Origin: Apostichopus japonicus | Taxonomy: Eukaryota; Echinodermata; Holothuroidea; Aspidochirotida; Stichopodidae | NCBI RefSeq assembly: GCF_037975245.1 | Contig: NC_092564.1 | Coordinates: 12,238,484 to 12,302,483 of the forward strand | Length of the DNA: 64,000 nucleotides | Direction: 5' to 3' | Part shown: positions 24,788 through 37,730 of the stretch, one piece after another | Numbering within the stretch: the first letter of the stretch is position 1 | Layout of the letters: each line of letters starts with the position of its first letter | The notes under the pieces: model-generated | The model's input: only the letters and a program-made list of their open reading frames with translations | Told to the model about the DNA's origin: nothing | The model's database searches: none | Made by a program: the position numbers and the translations under genes

Positions 24788-27700
24788 AGGAAAGTTTCTC
24801 AATCGATTCCATCTCTCGTGATTTGCATCAACCTTTGACTAACTCTGAAATTATGAATGAAGCAGAGGCAGTTCGCATTTGTCCTCTGTCAGAATTTGTC
24901 ACGAGTCTGCCAGATGCCTTCACATGTCAACTCCAACCCTCTGAGCCACGGCTGAGGGCCTCTATTTCTCCTGCCGAACCAGATGATATAATAGTATGCA
25001 TTGAAAGCAATATGCTACAAGCTCACAGATTGGTCTTTCCTGAAAATAGGGGAAGGTAAGTCATGATTGGTTTTATCATCGTCTTTTAATCTCTGTTTTC
25101 CGTATGCTTCAAGTTTAAAAGGAAAAATGTTTCTAGTGCTAAAGAGAAAGCAGTTCACATTTCAGATGAGAGAGATGGTTAGGTTGTTCTGCCACTGTAT
25201 GCAAGAATGTCTGTTTTTATGTCCAAAAACTTAATAATTGAAGTTCTTTGAATGATCAGTGGTTTCCTCTGTTGTTGCTATTGCTTCAATAAATACGAAA
25301 GTTAACAGTCTTGATGATGAAATATTTCGTTATAATTTCCTCATAGATGTTAACTTCATATGTTAATGTGCTATAGCAACCATTAGTTATAACATATATG
25401 TTTGATGTAAAATTTTCTGCATCCAAAGTGGTGCTGTTAGCTGTGTGTAATCCTAACCAGTTTAAAGCCAAAATAAAATAAAACTGTTAGCAAACTGCTT
25501 ATCCACTAGAGAGCCTGTGTAGAGCCTGTGTAGGAGAATATATCAGTTTAAACCCAGTTATGCTATTCCTCTATATGAAAGTAGTTTATTGCACATCTAC
25601 AGTAGGCTAGTAAAACACTTGGTCTTGTCTTTTTTATTCGTAAAAGTTGCACATCAGATGATCATGGAAATTCTCTTTGTGTCAGCATAATATCAGTGAT
25701 GTTGATTTACCCGACAATCCTTGTTTACTTATTATTCTAATAAATTATAAATTAAATGCTTGGGTAGAACAACATGAGCAGAATACCAAATACATAATGA
25801 AGACTTCATATAATGGCATCACAAGCTTTTAAAATTTTTGTAACTTTCCTTAAATCAACTTTCTATATTTCCAACAGAATTTTGATGTCGAGAACAGTTA
25901 ATCAGATGAATGGTCTAGCATATCAGCTCATTTCAAGACCTTTGTTGATGGTTGTGAGAGTCATGTATCGTGCCCAAAGGAATTCCAAGTGGTATCTTCA
26001 AGTGGGTGAGTTTAGCACAATATTTACAGATGTTGACTTAGTGAATAGTCATGCTGTGAAACTTCGTCTAAAATCCAACCAACTACACCTAATCTGAACA
26101 GTTACACCCAAACAGAACAGTTACACCTCATCAGAACAGTTACACCCCTTCCTAACAGTTGCACCCCATAAGAACAGTGACACCCCTTCAGAAAAGTTAC
26201 ATCCCATCAGAACAGTTACGCCCCATCAGAATAGTTATACCCCATCAGAACAGTTACACCCCTTCAGAACAATTACACCCCATCAGAACAGTTACACCCC
26301 ATCAGAACAGTGACACCCCTTCAGAACAGTTACGCCCCATCAGAAAAGTTATACCCCATCAGAACAGTTACGCTCCATCAAAACAGTTACGCCCCATCAG
26401 AACAGTTACTCCCATTCAGAACAGTTACGCCCCATCAGAACAGTTACACCTCGTCGGAACAATTGCACCTGATCAGAATGATTACACCTCATCTGAACAA
26501 TTCACACCCCGTCAGCACAATTACAACCCATTACGTCAGTTACACCCCATCTGAGGAATGACATCCCTTCAGACCACCCAGTGAATAAGTTATCTGGTAT
26601 CACAATACAAACTACCATGCAAGTTGGGCAAATTCTTATACAAGTGCAAACATGTGTAACAGTTTTTGTACACAGGAGCCATAGTAGATCAATTTCCTAG
26701 CCTTTCAAAACTTCAGAATGCAAAACCTGAACACTAAATGATTCTCTGGAAGGAAATTACATTTCTTCAGGACAATTACACCCCATCTGAACAAATCAGT
26801 ACTCATCTGATCATGACAGTTTTTAATAGCAAAATAAGAAAGGTGCATCAAACCTTTTATAATTTGTGTTCTCAATTGGAGAATATTCTGCTACTTACAC
26901 ATTTGTTTTCATGTGAAATGTCTTGTCACGTAATTGAAGGAAATCTCTAGTGATTTTTTGTCTCTCTCTCTCTCTCATCAAGCTACATCCTGCTAGTATC
27001 CTTTTTTGCAAAGTCATCTATTTATCAAATCATTTTTGAAATATTGTGAATTCATCTGGCAAAAGTACAGAGAGGATCATGACACTTCTAAACTAGACCT
27101 GGAGATCCTGTATAAAGTGTACATGACGTCTGACAGGTTCCGGCTTGGCAAATGCTTTCCTTCCCTTCACGATTGTTGGAAACCGGCCTAAAATTTAACA
27201 ATTTTTAACCACTTGCTGAAAAATGCCGGTACATGAAAAAAAGCTTTTAGCTAAACTCAAATTCACACTCGCAGTTGAACATTAATTTGCACTGGCAGAA
27301 AAAAATGCCAATGCATTCTTTGACTACTGGCAAATGGTAAAAATCCACTGGCTTTTAAATAACGTGAATTTTGAGGCTGTGTATTTGTTTTTTGTTTTTT
27401 TTGTTCCCATGTGGTTTGAAAGGATGCATACACAATAAGAGTGTTCTTTACTTTTTGGCCTCCTTTTGACAGTAAACTACATTTAAAAGTGGTGAGAGTG
27501 TAACAGTGAATGTACTGTATGGATTGATGCAGGATTCATGCAGCAGGGATGTTAAGACTTTACCATATATACCTCCTGCATATAATATAGTCTTCATCAC
27601 CACCAGGTATTTATCAAACTGCAACACATTTGCCATCTTACATGCTCCCATTTCATTCCATTTTTCTAGGTCATGGATGCTTCTTGTCAGTGGTGCGATC

Positions 27701-30700
27701 TCTCACTAACATCCCCTACCATGAAAGTAATATCTCTTAAAACAAAGACGGTAAGCTTGATGATCAGTCTGCAGTTTCTCATTTATACCAGCATTGTTCA
27801 CCTCTTCATGTCATTAGTAAGGGGATGGTGATGCCAATCTTTCTTACAGAATTCAATGAGGGTTTACAAATTTGCATTTTTCTTTCCCTTTCATTTTTTT
27901 TTGCTTGTTTGTTGTTTTTCCATTTGCTTTTTGTGCTGTTCTCACACAAACACAAGACAGAGTACTACAAGCCTTTTATCTTGGACCATTCTAGACCTTC
28001 TAATTTTATCATTAATCATCATGTAAATGATTTCTACAATTTTTACTACCGAGGAAGTAATAAACGTTTTTTATTTCAACCTTTTTGTCTTGTTTTTGTT
28101 TTATGTTTCTTTAATTATCTTCTTTGTTTAGTATTTGCTTATACATGATTAAACATGTCATTAATATTTATTGTATACAGGAGCCAAACCAGAAAAGCTA
28201 TGTTTATTTTTGGTTCTCTCTACCATACAGATACTGTATTGCTTTATTTCAATTTCTTTATGATGTTACTTTCACACTATATGTTATTGTATTGTATGTA
28301 TATTGTGTTTTTGAATTGTTAGAAATAAATGAAATCAAATAATTACCCGTTTATCAAGAATCTTCATTAAGTGAACAATTTTCGAGTTCATAAGTGTTGA
28401 AGAATGAACGTATCAGTTTTATTGTCGCAATTTAATTGAAACGCCATTCTATTACTGGCCTTTTACCTCTGCAGCATATCTTACGGTTCTGATTAACACC
28501 AAACATCCATCCATTCAGTCACAGTTGGAGGATGGGCTAAAGAGAGGTTTGAGGTCCATCACTAATGGTAGACAGTTTGCTGTAGAGGTGAGAATATGGG
28601 CTGGCATATCATGCTTCAAAGCACTCATATTGACAGTATGAACAGTTCCTAACCTTTATATGATAGAAACATGATACTCATACTGTCACTATGAGTGCTT
28701 TTGCAGAGTTCCGAGAAAGATCGGTTTTTAAAACAGTGTCCCAACTTGGTGGTTTTACTTTGAAACAAATCACTATCTTTAACTTATTTTGGTGTTTTAT
28801 AAGACAATGTTGATAGAATGTCTTTTGCACGCATGTTGAGGAAAGCATAACAAAAGGCCTTAAATGGATTTTCTGGTGGATGAAGTTACTTGCTTTGCAA
28901 ACTAGCTAAAAGTTTCTTTGTATCTGTAGGTCAATAATCACACCCTCATAGTATTTTGCATAGCAAGAATATTTATTTTCTAATTTTGATGGTATTTCAT
29001 CATTGTATCTGGCAACAGCAGAATGAATGATGTCACCAGGGCATTTCAGCTGAAAATGTCTTTGTGTTTTTGTTATAATATTTCAGTCATTTATTCACAT
29101 AGGAAAATGAAACATTTTTTCCAAAAGTTGCATTTTGTCGAAATTCTCACATACAGAGAATGTTGAGAGAAAGTAATCATTCCAAATGGTATCAATTTTC
29201 AAAGATAAATCAACAAGAACATTATAAATCAACTAGAACATTATAACAGGTAAGTAAAGCTTTTGAAGAACAACTGCTGTGATGACGTCACAGGTTAAGC
29301 CAGTCAAAATACGTTACATTCAATCAACCATATTTTCATGTTGGGAACAAGATTTTGAGATGGGTAACTGTAGTCTGGGATATTTTGCTTTTCAATGCAT
29401 GCTTGACATTGACTGTCAATGGGAGATCCCTTTTGAATCCTTAAAACAAAGATGGTCTAACCTTTTGTTTTGTTTTTACTTGTATTCCTCTGTTTCCATA
29501 GTTGAACTTTAACGCCATGATTGCTTCTTGGTTGAAGACAGTCCTTTGCAGGGAGCATGTACTATGGACCACATCTCACAGTTGTGAGTTCTTCTTACGA
29601 TGTGAAGGAGCTAGTTTGGTCATCACAAACTGCAGCGAATACAACAGTTTGTTTGATGTCAGGGCACCCGACTGTTGCTGCATATGGATGTTTTGCCTGC
29701 CCTGCTGCTTGATAACGTGTCCAGCATATACTGTAAGTTCTATTCAAACTTCAGAATTCTTTTAAAGAATTCTGTTTTCAAAGAATTCATTTGGCATGTT
29801 GACGGGCCTGTAATTAAGAACTGTGGTCAGCCTGGGTTTACATTAAATGATACTTTTTGCATGTTGTTTTTTTTAACTTAGTTATTAATTTTTAGAGAGG
29901 AGGGGGGGGGGGAGGGGGAGTTAAGATGAAATTTCCAGTCAGATAATGATGTGTTTTGCTTCATTTTATTGTTTTGACGTCGCAGGTACCATTTGTGTTA
30001 ATAAAATAACAATGAATGACGTGTACTCACATGGATCCAAATTGTTGAAAAATCAAGTCTAGAGAAAGTTCATGCTGTGACATCACAAATTAACGTTTGG
30101 TGCAAAGCCTTGTTTACTTCCAAGAACGAAACAAGTAGTCTCAAAAGCGTCATATTGTACCACATGTAATGATTACACTGTGTTTTTGTGATAAGGTAAC
30201 TTTGGAGATAACTAGGAACTGGACCTTAATTATCATTAGCCAATCAGATCCCTTCTTGTTCATGGAGTAAATCAGTGAGTTATCATCTTGGGTTTGTCTC
30301 TCAGTATTGTGTGTTTGTTTGGAATAATTTGTATCTTGTACGTCACATCCAGTAACCCAATGAACAATTGTCATTTGGAATATGTAAGGTCAATTCAAAC
30401 GGTGAAAACTGAAAATTGCTTCCTGATGAATATAACATACAGTATTTCCACCATGCTCTGGTTGAACCCAGTGATTTCCAGTTATAGATGTTATTGCATT
30501 AAAATGTCACCAACGTGATTCTTTCAACCTTCATAACAACAAAATATGAGATTTTGCCAGGACTATATCACCGCCATCTTGGTTTATTAGTATATAGAGT
30601 TATCCTGCACGCCTATCAATGCCCTTAACAACAAAATAAAGACATTGCCAGGACTATATTACCGCCATCTTGGTTTATTAGTATATAGAGTTATCCTGCA

Positions 30701-33700
30701 CGCCTATCAATGCCCTTAATATTAAAATAAAGTCTTTGCCAGGACTATATCACCGCCATCTTGGTATATTAGTATATAGAGTTATTCTTCACGCCTATCA
30801 ATATCCTTAACAACAAAATAAAGACTTTGACAGGACTATAGCACCACCATCTTGGTTTATTAGTTTATAGAGTAATCCTTCACGCTTATCAATGCCTGTT
30901 TGTGATCTTCTCTATATTTTCATTTCCAGGTGACCAGACGGATCACAGTTGATGACCACACAGTCAATATCAAAGCCGAGTCGAGCTATTGGGATCTTCA
31001 GAACCATGAAACTGCAGAGGAGGCGGTGATTCATCTGAGAGAGATCTTGTGTGGAGAAAATGTGGACTGGAACCAGGTCTATGAAGTATTATGGAGAAGA
31101 TGTACTGAAGGTACGACAGAAATAAAACAACTGTCATCTCGATAGTTAAGTTAAGTTTAGCTTAGATTAGTTTAGCTTCGCTTAGCTTAGTTTAGTTTAG
31201 TTAGTTAAGCTAAGCCTAGCTTAACTTACAGTAGCTTTCTCAAATTCGGAGGGAGTAAAAAAAGTAACCCATTCATCATCACTACAGTGCAAGAAGTCAC
31301 TTTGAAAACTCCATTATCCAAGTTTTCAAACTGGAAATATCATATCCCCTACAAATACTCCATTCAAAAACTGCATAGCAACGATATTTGAATCAGTCAA
31401 GAGAATCTGATACTTGATGTGGTTTTAAACTGGGTGCATAGAGGTTGTGGGGCAGACATTCCTACCACGTTAACTTAATATTTAAAGAGAATGGCAGAGA
31501 ATGCTTCACAAACCTATCGTAAGGTGGATTACTTGGAGTGACTGACGCTGAAGTCCTTCGTTTTTTGTTAATTTCTATCTCAGGTGTCATGTGACTGCTT
31601 CAAAGACTATAAATCAAATTCAATGGTGTTCACAACAGTGGTCTATCCCAAAGTAATTTATAAAAAGTCAAGCAAGAAAAACAAAAGAAGTGTTCTTGGA
31701 TATTCATATTTTATTCAAATTTTATTAAGAAAAGTGAATTCTGTTGACATATTTATAGACACATCGACTTTCAATTTATGAATGACCAAAAGTTTTCATT
31801 GGTTGCTAGTTTGTAGTGATTTTTACCAAACGGTTTGTTCCAGAAAAAGATGTATAATTGGAGTTGAACAGTAGTCTTTGTAGCTTTTGCTACTAACGAG
31901 ACTGAGCTAATTAACTGGTACCGTTGGTCGATGGATTCTCTATTGTGTTTGCTGCACCTGTGTTTATCGCACATAAACCAAAACAGGATACGAAATACCT
32001 GTCCAAGAACTTATACAGTTAGTCCGTGGACCCTTTCAGATATTCTTGGCAAAGGGCCAATTATGATAATTATTAATCGCCTGCAGACCAAAATCTTGTA
32101 CAAGAGCACTACTAGAACTTAGTTGATTGGATCACATGAAGCTAAAAGTAGGTGCTTTGTGATAAGAGTATGGCAAGGTACACTTTGCATATGCAAGGTG
32201 CAGAAAGCATTTCAAGTCCAGCGATTATATCATGTAGGATTCACATCATGAAGCCGGCACTGCGTAGAATAACTTGCCAAAAATCCAGCATTTTGGTATA
32301 TGTATGAGACTCGCCAGGGTGGTGATTATTGTAGATTTTAATGGTATGCAGCTTTGTTGGGATTTCTGTTTATATCAATACCAAAAGTTGATTTGAATGT
32401 CATTATTTTCTCGCCTTCCCCTCCCTCCCCCCCCCCCCTCATGATACATGGAGACAACCTGAATATTATAGCTTTGCTGTGAACTGAATTAACTCCTTTA
32501 ATGTTGCTAAATTTGATATTACATTTTACAATACAAAACAAAGTAACTTCAGATCAACAACTGACATTTAAGTACCTTAACTTGGCCACCTGAGAATGTA
32601 TGCCATGTCAAAAAGGTAATGGGTTTCTGTTGAAGAAAATAATTCACTACAGGATGGAAGATTAGAGAAGGGAAAAATATGACTGTTATGTTTTTTATCT
32701 TGACCTAGGCCTGCAGGTACAAATAATGAAGCAAATGAGGGGGAGGGGGCTAAAATAGCTAGCAGGTAGCTACAAATTTGAGGTTCCTAGGGGGGAAAGT
32801 ATGTTATATATAAGTTAGAATAATTCTGATGAAAACAACCATAACATGTGGTAAATAAGAGAAGAGATTATTTCATTTAAATGGAATGAAAATAAGTCAT
32901 CTGCCTTTTCCTGTGGAGAGGACCCTTTGAAATGTTTTTGTTTTGAAATAATATGTAATATGCAAAGAGTTTGTTTCAAATATTGTTTCAATAGGTGATC
33001 CTTGTATAACAATTTGACATATAATGGCCCTGAGCTGTTAATGAAGAGACACATGGCCTCTGTGCTTTACCTATCCTAGGGTCCTGCACACTCTCACGAC
33101 CATAATGTCAACTTTTGTTTTGGTATCAAAAAATTCTCTGGAACAATAGAATCAGTGGATGTCCAAAAGGAAGAAAACAAAACTTTGAGGGGGGTGGGGT
33201 GGGGGTGGTGGCGGGGAGGGGAGGGGGATTTGAATAAAGAGACTACTTTCTACTAGGGCAGTTATTAGATCCCAACATAGCAAATGGACAATAGGCAGGA
33301 CAATATTTTCTGATCTATTAGTTCCTGTATAATTTAATATTTCCATTTTATTATGGGAAGTTTTAAGTGTAGCAGCCTCTGGATTGGATACAAAATTTCT
33401 CTGGATATTGCAATATCAATCCTGTGTCAATTTCTCCTGTAAGCTTCATACTGTACCACTCTATGACTGACAAACTGTTCACGTCACACTTGTTAAGATT
33501 TTCCCTTCAACATAACTATTAAAAATGTTTGTTGCTTCAATTTTCAAGAGTTGTGAGTTTTTCTCTGTTGTAAATTTCTCTTTCCTTTTGCCATTTAATG
33601 AATGAAGCCTAGTGTCTGTGATGTTTACACAAGCTATAGTTGGTCAGAGTACTGTCAGGCATTGTTAATTTTTGTAAAGGAAAGGGCAGTCCAAATGTTT

Positions 33701-34061
33701 ACAGTCAGAAAAGGATATTTCAAGTGGGTAAGACCGAAAGTGAGTCGACTATCTTTATTTGGTGTGATTCACCTCCCAGTGTTATGAGTTTCAATGTTGT
33801 ATGTTGCATTACTTACAATGCCACACACACTCACAAGTAATGTACATGTTTGCTCCTCATTTGAGATTTGGCTTGTCTTTTGCAGAGAGACTCCGAGCGA
33901 GAGGAGAGAGAAGAAGCAACGACTCACCGCATCATGGCGTAGTTTCATCTCAACCCCAAGGTAGTAGTAGTAGTAGTAGTGATGCTGACCTACCCTCTTA
34001 TGAAGAGGCAGTGCTTCTCTCTGGCAAGGTCAATGATGCCATGGTGCTAGAAGAAAGCTGA
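24760..34061 (+). CDS. unrecognised 393-residue protein with Cys-rich hydrophobic segment and C-terminal LPSY motif, seven exons
   Basis: Exons are 24760-25055, 25878-26005, 27670-27726, 28475-28587, 29502-29732, 30930-31110 and 33886-34061. All introns are GT-AG and the phases join cleanly (2, 1, 1, 0, 0, 1) with no stop, which is strong evidence for one gene. The N-terminal 75 residues are acidic and probably disordered. The middle contains LISRPLLMVVRVMYR (about 117-131), VVRSLTNIPYHETYLTVLIN, and WLKTVLCREHVLW. A hydrophobic Cys cluster (CCCIWMFCLPCCLITC, about 256-271) looks like a membrane segment or palmitoylation site. A charged domain (276-335) follows, then an Arg-rich linker, six serines, and LPSYEEAV (371-378), a PY-like site of the kind bound by NEDD4-family WW domains. 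I cannot assign a family. The role of the motifs is inferred. Confidence 0.8.
26085..26570 (+). repeat. 19-bp minisatellite in intron 2
   Basis: About 25 tandem units of a 19-mer, consensus CAGAACAGTTACACCCCAT, with scattered substitutions. Because 19 is not a multiple of 3, each frame reads a 19-residue repeat every three units, which produces long but meaningless ORFs. A stray unit recurs near 26767-26790. Confidence 0.9.
28180..28342 (+). mobile_element. LINE-like 3' tail in intron 3
   Basis: It shares with 43755-43935 a hairpin-forming ACCAGAAAAG...TTTTGGTTC block, a T/A-rich stretch and a terminal AAATAAATGAAATCAAAT-type tail. It is therefore probably the 3' end of the same non-LTR family as the copy at 43.4-43.9 kb. 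No coding part remains. Confidence 0.4.
30540..30897 (+). repeat. 91-bp tandem repeat, about four units, in intron 5
   Basis: The unit recurs at exact 91-bp steps (GCCAGGACTATA at 30556, 30647, 30738, and a GACAGG variant at 30829). Each unit contains a CCGCCATCTTGG sequence (30571, 30662, 30753; CCACCATCTTGG at 30844), which is the YY1-type motif. The array stops about 33 bp before the acceptor of exon 6 at 30930. Confidence 0.9.
31143..31225 (+). repeat. degenerate TTAGC/TTTAG pentamer repeat
   Basis: Short irregular tandem units of TTAGC, TTAGT and TTAAG lie just inside intron 6. This is a simple-sequence repeat without other features. Confidence 0.7.
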
Positions 34062-34456
34062 AAATGATAAATCTACCGATCACATGATGGCAAAGATAAC
34101 GAAGAACGGGAACATAACCCCTGTATTCTAAAGGTGGATGTAAAGGTGAGGTTACACAATGAATCATTGATCACAAACAAAGTGATTTGCCCCTTATAAT
34201 CCGTAGGGTCCTATTCCCGATTTCAACTCTTGTAGTCTAACCAAATCATAACCTGCCTTTATATCAACTTTAAAATGCCAAAGTATTACCAAGTTTTGGC
34301 AATTACTGAAGCATCGAAAATCTGTTGAATTTTAATTCTTCTTTATCCACAAGCAATTGTGCCTCAGCGGTTTGTTTTCTTTTGTTCTACTTAAGTTCAT
34401 ATTTGTAATGTCACTACTTCTTTTGTAAAATATTTTGGTATTTTCCTTTCTTTCTT

Positions 34457-34462
34457 ATTAAA
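34457..34462 (+). terminator. possible polyadenylation signal (ATTAAA)
   Basis: The variant signal ATTAAA lies about 400 bp past the stop codon of the seven-exon gene. Other A-rich hexamers further on could be used instead. Confidence 0.25.
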
Positions 34463-36440
34463 CCTCTTTGAAGGTTGGCAAGTGAGGTGAATTGAAATTG
34501 GGTACATATATGCAAGGATAAAATTTACCCTCTGCAACCTTGGTGGCTCAATATATATTATATTTGTTCCCATGTGCCTCCCTCACCACCCCCCCCCCAC
34601 CCCCTTTTACCTCGATAACTTGTCCTAAATTCTAGACGAAATCTGTGTCTTTATAGTACATATATATTGAGTTGTATCCAGCATATATCCCTTCTTGAAT
34701 AAGGTTTATTTGATTGATAAGCAAGTATTGATATTACACCCATTGGGAACAACTTGAAGAAGAAGAATAACGAAAGAAAATACTAACTAAAAACCTATAC
34801 CTTGAGATATACAGGCATTATCAGTATGTTCTGCAGGTTTAAAATATCAATAGAATCTACTCATAATATTCCACATCATGTAAGGCTAGGCTGAGGATAT
34901 CAGAGAAGGTTGGAATCAAAAGAACCTGCTCATGCTTTTTGTTTTTTTCCAATTCTATATACAAAGAAGTCATTTTTTGATAGAGCAAAAGAACATTTTC
35001 ACTAAAATGAGACATTGCACCAGTGATGTCATTATTACTAGCGCTGTGCTAGCCAAAAAGCAGGGAATAGTTTCTGTGATAGTGAGCAAATTGCTATGTC
35101 CCCATAAGGCATAATTTTCTTACAGTTCTTGTATGTAATTGTTTATGGGACAATGTTGAGGGCCTTCAAAACTTCTATTGCAAAAACAAAACTGAAAACT
35201 GAGGTCTTTGCCCTTTCTGAATTCTGATTGTTACTTTTCAGTCAAGTATTTCATTTTGATTTAAAAAAATTGTTTTCTAAGGAATATTTTTGTATTTCAT
35301 AGGTTTGGCCTTCCGTTTTGGTTAGAGAAAAGTCATTTCTTGGTCTCCCCAAGTTGCCCCCAAAAAATGTGACTTATAATGTTTGCATCAAACATATTAT
35401 TTGTAGTTTCAATGGGCTAATTACCTAATAATACAAGGATCGTTTTTAAAACAGCTTCAATTATGGACTATTTAGTATTGAAATAAGAGTGAGGCTTTCA
35501 TTTTAATACATTTCTTAATTTTTTTATCATATTTTAAGTCATGGTTAAACATACTTGATTGGGTATCACAAGAACTACTTTATGAAAAAATCAGTTGAAT
35601 TGTTTATCATATGCAATAAGGGCAGACACAATGACACTCACTGTAGTACTGTAGTGTAATAGAGTTTGAACTGGGAAAGTATGTCATAGTTTTGAATTTC
35701 ACATATGCTATTTTTTTTTTACATAATTATCCCCTCCAGGAGCTTTTCCAGGATTTTAAGTTTTCATGTCAAGTTAAAGAGTTTATTAGCTAAAAGCTTC
35801 TCTAACAAGTAAAATCATATTCCTGTATTAAACTTGACTTGCTAGTTGTTTTTCTCTTTATTTTTATATTTATGATTTTTTTTATGCTTTGACTGTTTAA
35901 AAGAGACAAAAGTTGAATTTTATGAATTGATGTTTCGTATAATATTCAGTTTGGTGAATAATTCTTTGAGTAGAATCAGACTCAATTACTCCACTTTTTC
36001 ATTTTGTTTTTCAAGACGTTCACAGAAATAAACTTGACGTCTAAGATGATTCTTGCCATTAGCTTCAGGTATTCAAATCAAATTTACAACAGGAACCTTA
36101 TACAGTGGCCTTAAGATCATGACTTGTCCTACGTGGTCTTTTCATATGCTAAATAAAATTCCCAGAACTAACTGGCAAATAGTTTTTTTTTCCTTTTTTT
36201 TCAAGTTGCCATGAAAGGAAAGAATAAAGATAAACCATTTTGCAGGCTTCCTTCTTGTGATGTGAAGTCTTAAAATTTGCTTGAAACAATATATGGGTAT
36301 TAGTTGCATCACAAATAAAGGATTCAAACACAACGGTTCTGACAATCTGTGTTCTCTAAGGAGTCTAACAACTAGGTTAGGGTTATGGATACCATTTTTT
36401 GTTTTTTGAGTCCTTCCTTACCGAAGGAAGAAAAAAGAAT
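34463..36440. other. 3' flank, AT-rich, no gene recognised
   Basis: T-rich sequence with homopolymer runs (a C-tract near 34588, T-tracts near 35710 and 36184). A canonical AATAAA near 36026 could be a distal polyadenylation site. No exon was seen. Confidence 0.4.
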
Positions 36441-36479
36441 ATCCAATGGTGATGATGTGTGAGTGACATGTGTGTGTGT

Positions 36480-36920
36480 GTGTATGGGACATCAGCTTGT
36501 AAACAAACATAACTTAATGGTTGAACAGCTGATTGGTTGTAGAACCTCATTGGTGAGTTTAAAGAATACTACAGAAACTGGTAGAGGTCAAAGGTCATGT
36601 GAGGTCATCATAGGTTAAAATCTTCCCAAGAAATTGAACACAATAGTAACTGTAAGCCAAGCTTAGATGGACTTAATAGTTGATATGTTAATCAAACTTA
36701 GTGCATACAAGTACTCTTTTGTTTTGTTTGAAGGGCAAAGGTCACATGAGGACCAACAACTGAAAACCTAAACATAATATAATTTCAAAAGCTCAGCGTC
36801 GTCTTTCAATTTTGTACATGGTTTGAAGATCCACTCGAGTGGGTTCAATAACCTTATTGGCTTTTGTGTAGGTCATAGGTCACTTCAGGTCAATTAGAGG
36901 CCATAATCACTAAAACACAA
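36480..36920 (+). repeat. diverged repeat of about 145 bp with AGGTCA half-sites
   Basis: Three related units carry AGGTCAAAGGTCATGTGAGG (from 36585), GGGCAAAGGTCACATGAGGA (near 36733) and AGGTCATAGGTCACTTCAGG (near 36870). The first contains a perfect DR1 nuclear-receptor element, AGGTCA-A-AGGTCA, followed by a third half-site. Whether it is bound is unknown. It may simply be an old dispersed repeat. Confidence 0.5.
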
Positions 36921-37730
36921 ACTTAAAGCTAGGATCTGCATGCTTGATAACTAGTTGACATGAGTACAAATATCTTTCTGGTAATAATAATCAAACCTTG
37001 AAACTCTTATGTGTAGTCTACTGAAAGTGTTCATATAGATTATGGGAAAGAAACACTAAGCCTATTTGATTTTTTTTTTTGGTTCTCATTTGTTATTATT
37101 CTATTGATTGTCACAAGCTGATACTGATAATACCAGTTGATTTGTCTAGGCTAGAGTGTTATTGTCATAGTAAAGCCAAAGGCAGCCAATAATGAGAGCT
37201 AATGATTTAAGTGTTTTAGTCTGGAGACGAGGCATGACTGCGAGTGATAAAGAGACTCTTAGGTGAAATGACAGGAATCGATTCAGATATCACTCAAAAG
37301 CTGCATATTATTGAAAAATGAAGGTGATCAGGATTAGGGGAACCATTTCTCCTAGGTGACAGTATTATGAATATCTAGTAAGAATTGAGTGTTACTTTTG
37401 AGTTAACAAAGGGTATTTCTACAGATTTAAGATCTACGGTCATTTATGAATTCGCCTGATGTTTTTAATGATTTTGAGGGTTAAAATGATATTCTGAATT
37501 CATTAAGAATGCTAATTAGCTAAATATTAGGTTTTAATGACTTTGTCATTACCAGACAAATGTGGAGAAGAAAGAGAGAGAGAGAAAAGGAATTAGCCAA
37601 ATTGATGTCGTAATGACATAGTCATCATAGACGTTTTCAGAAGATCACATCTTGTGAAGTATAATAATATTGGCATAAAGTATATTAGTACATTACATAA
37701 ACAATCAGTTTTTGGCGAATCATTTTCAGA

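Noticed and set aside
24985-25050. DIIVCIESNMLQAHRLVF resembling the start of a BTB/POZ domain
   Set aside because: The spliced continuation (FPENRGRILMSRTVNQ) has none of the later BTB strands or helices, so the likeness is limited to about 18 residues.
26159-26561. Frames of 131 and 83 codons rich in PSEQL and TVTPHQNS
   Set aside because: They are products of the 19-bp minisatellite within an intron.
27006-27191. Open frame with YREDHDTSKLDLEILYKVYM that looks protein-like
   Set aside because: No good acceptor, and it is not compatible with the phases of the flanking exons. It may be an unrelated transposon remnant, but no family was recognised.
27533-27606. Possible exon reading DSCSRDVKTLPYIPPAYNIV between an AG and a GT
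   Set aside because: Its phase cannot join the exon before (ending 26005) or the next (27670), which themselves join perfectly to each other.
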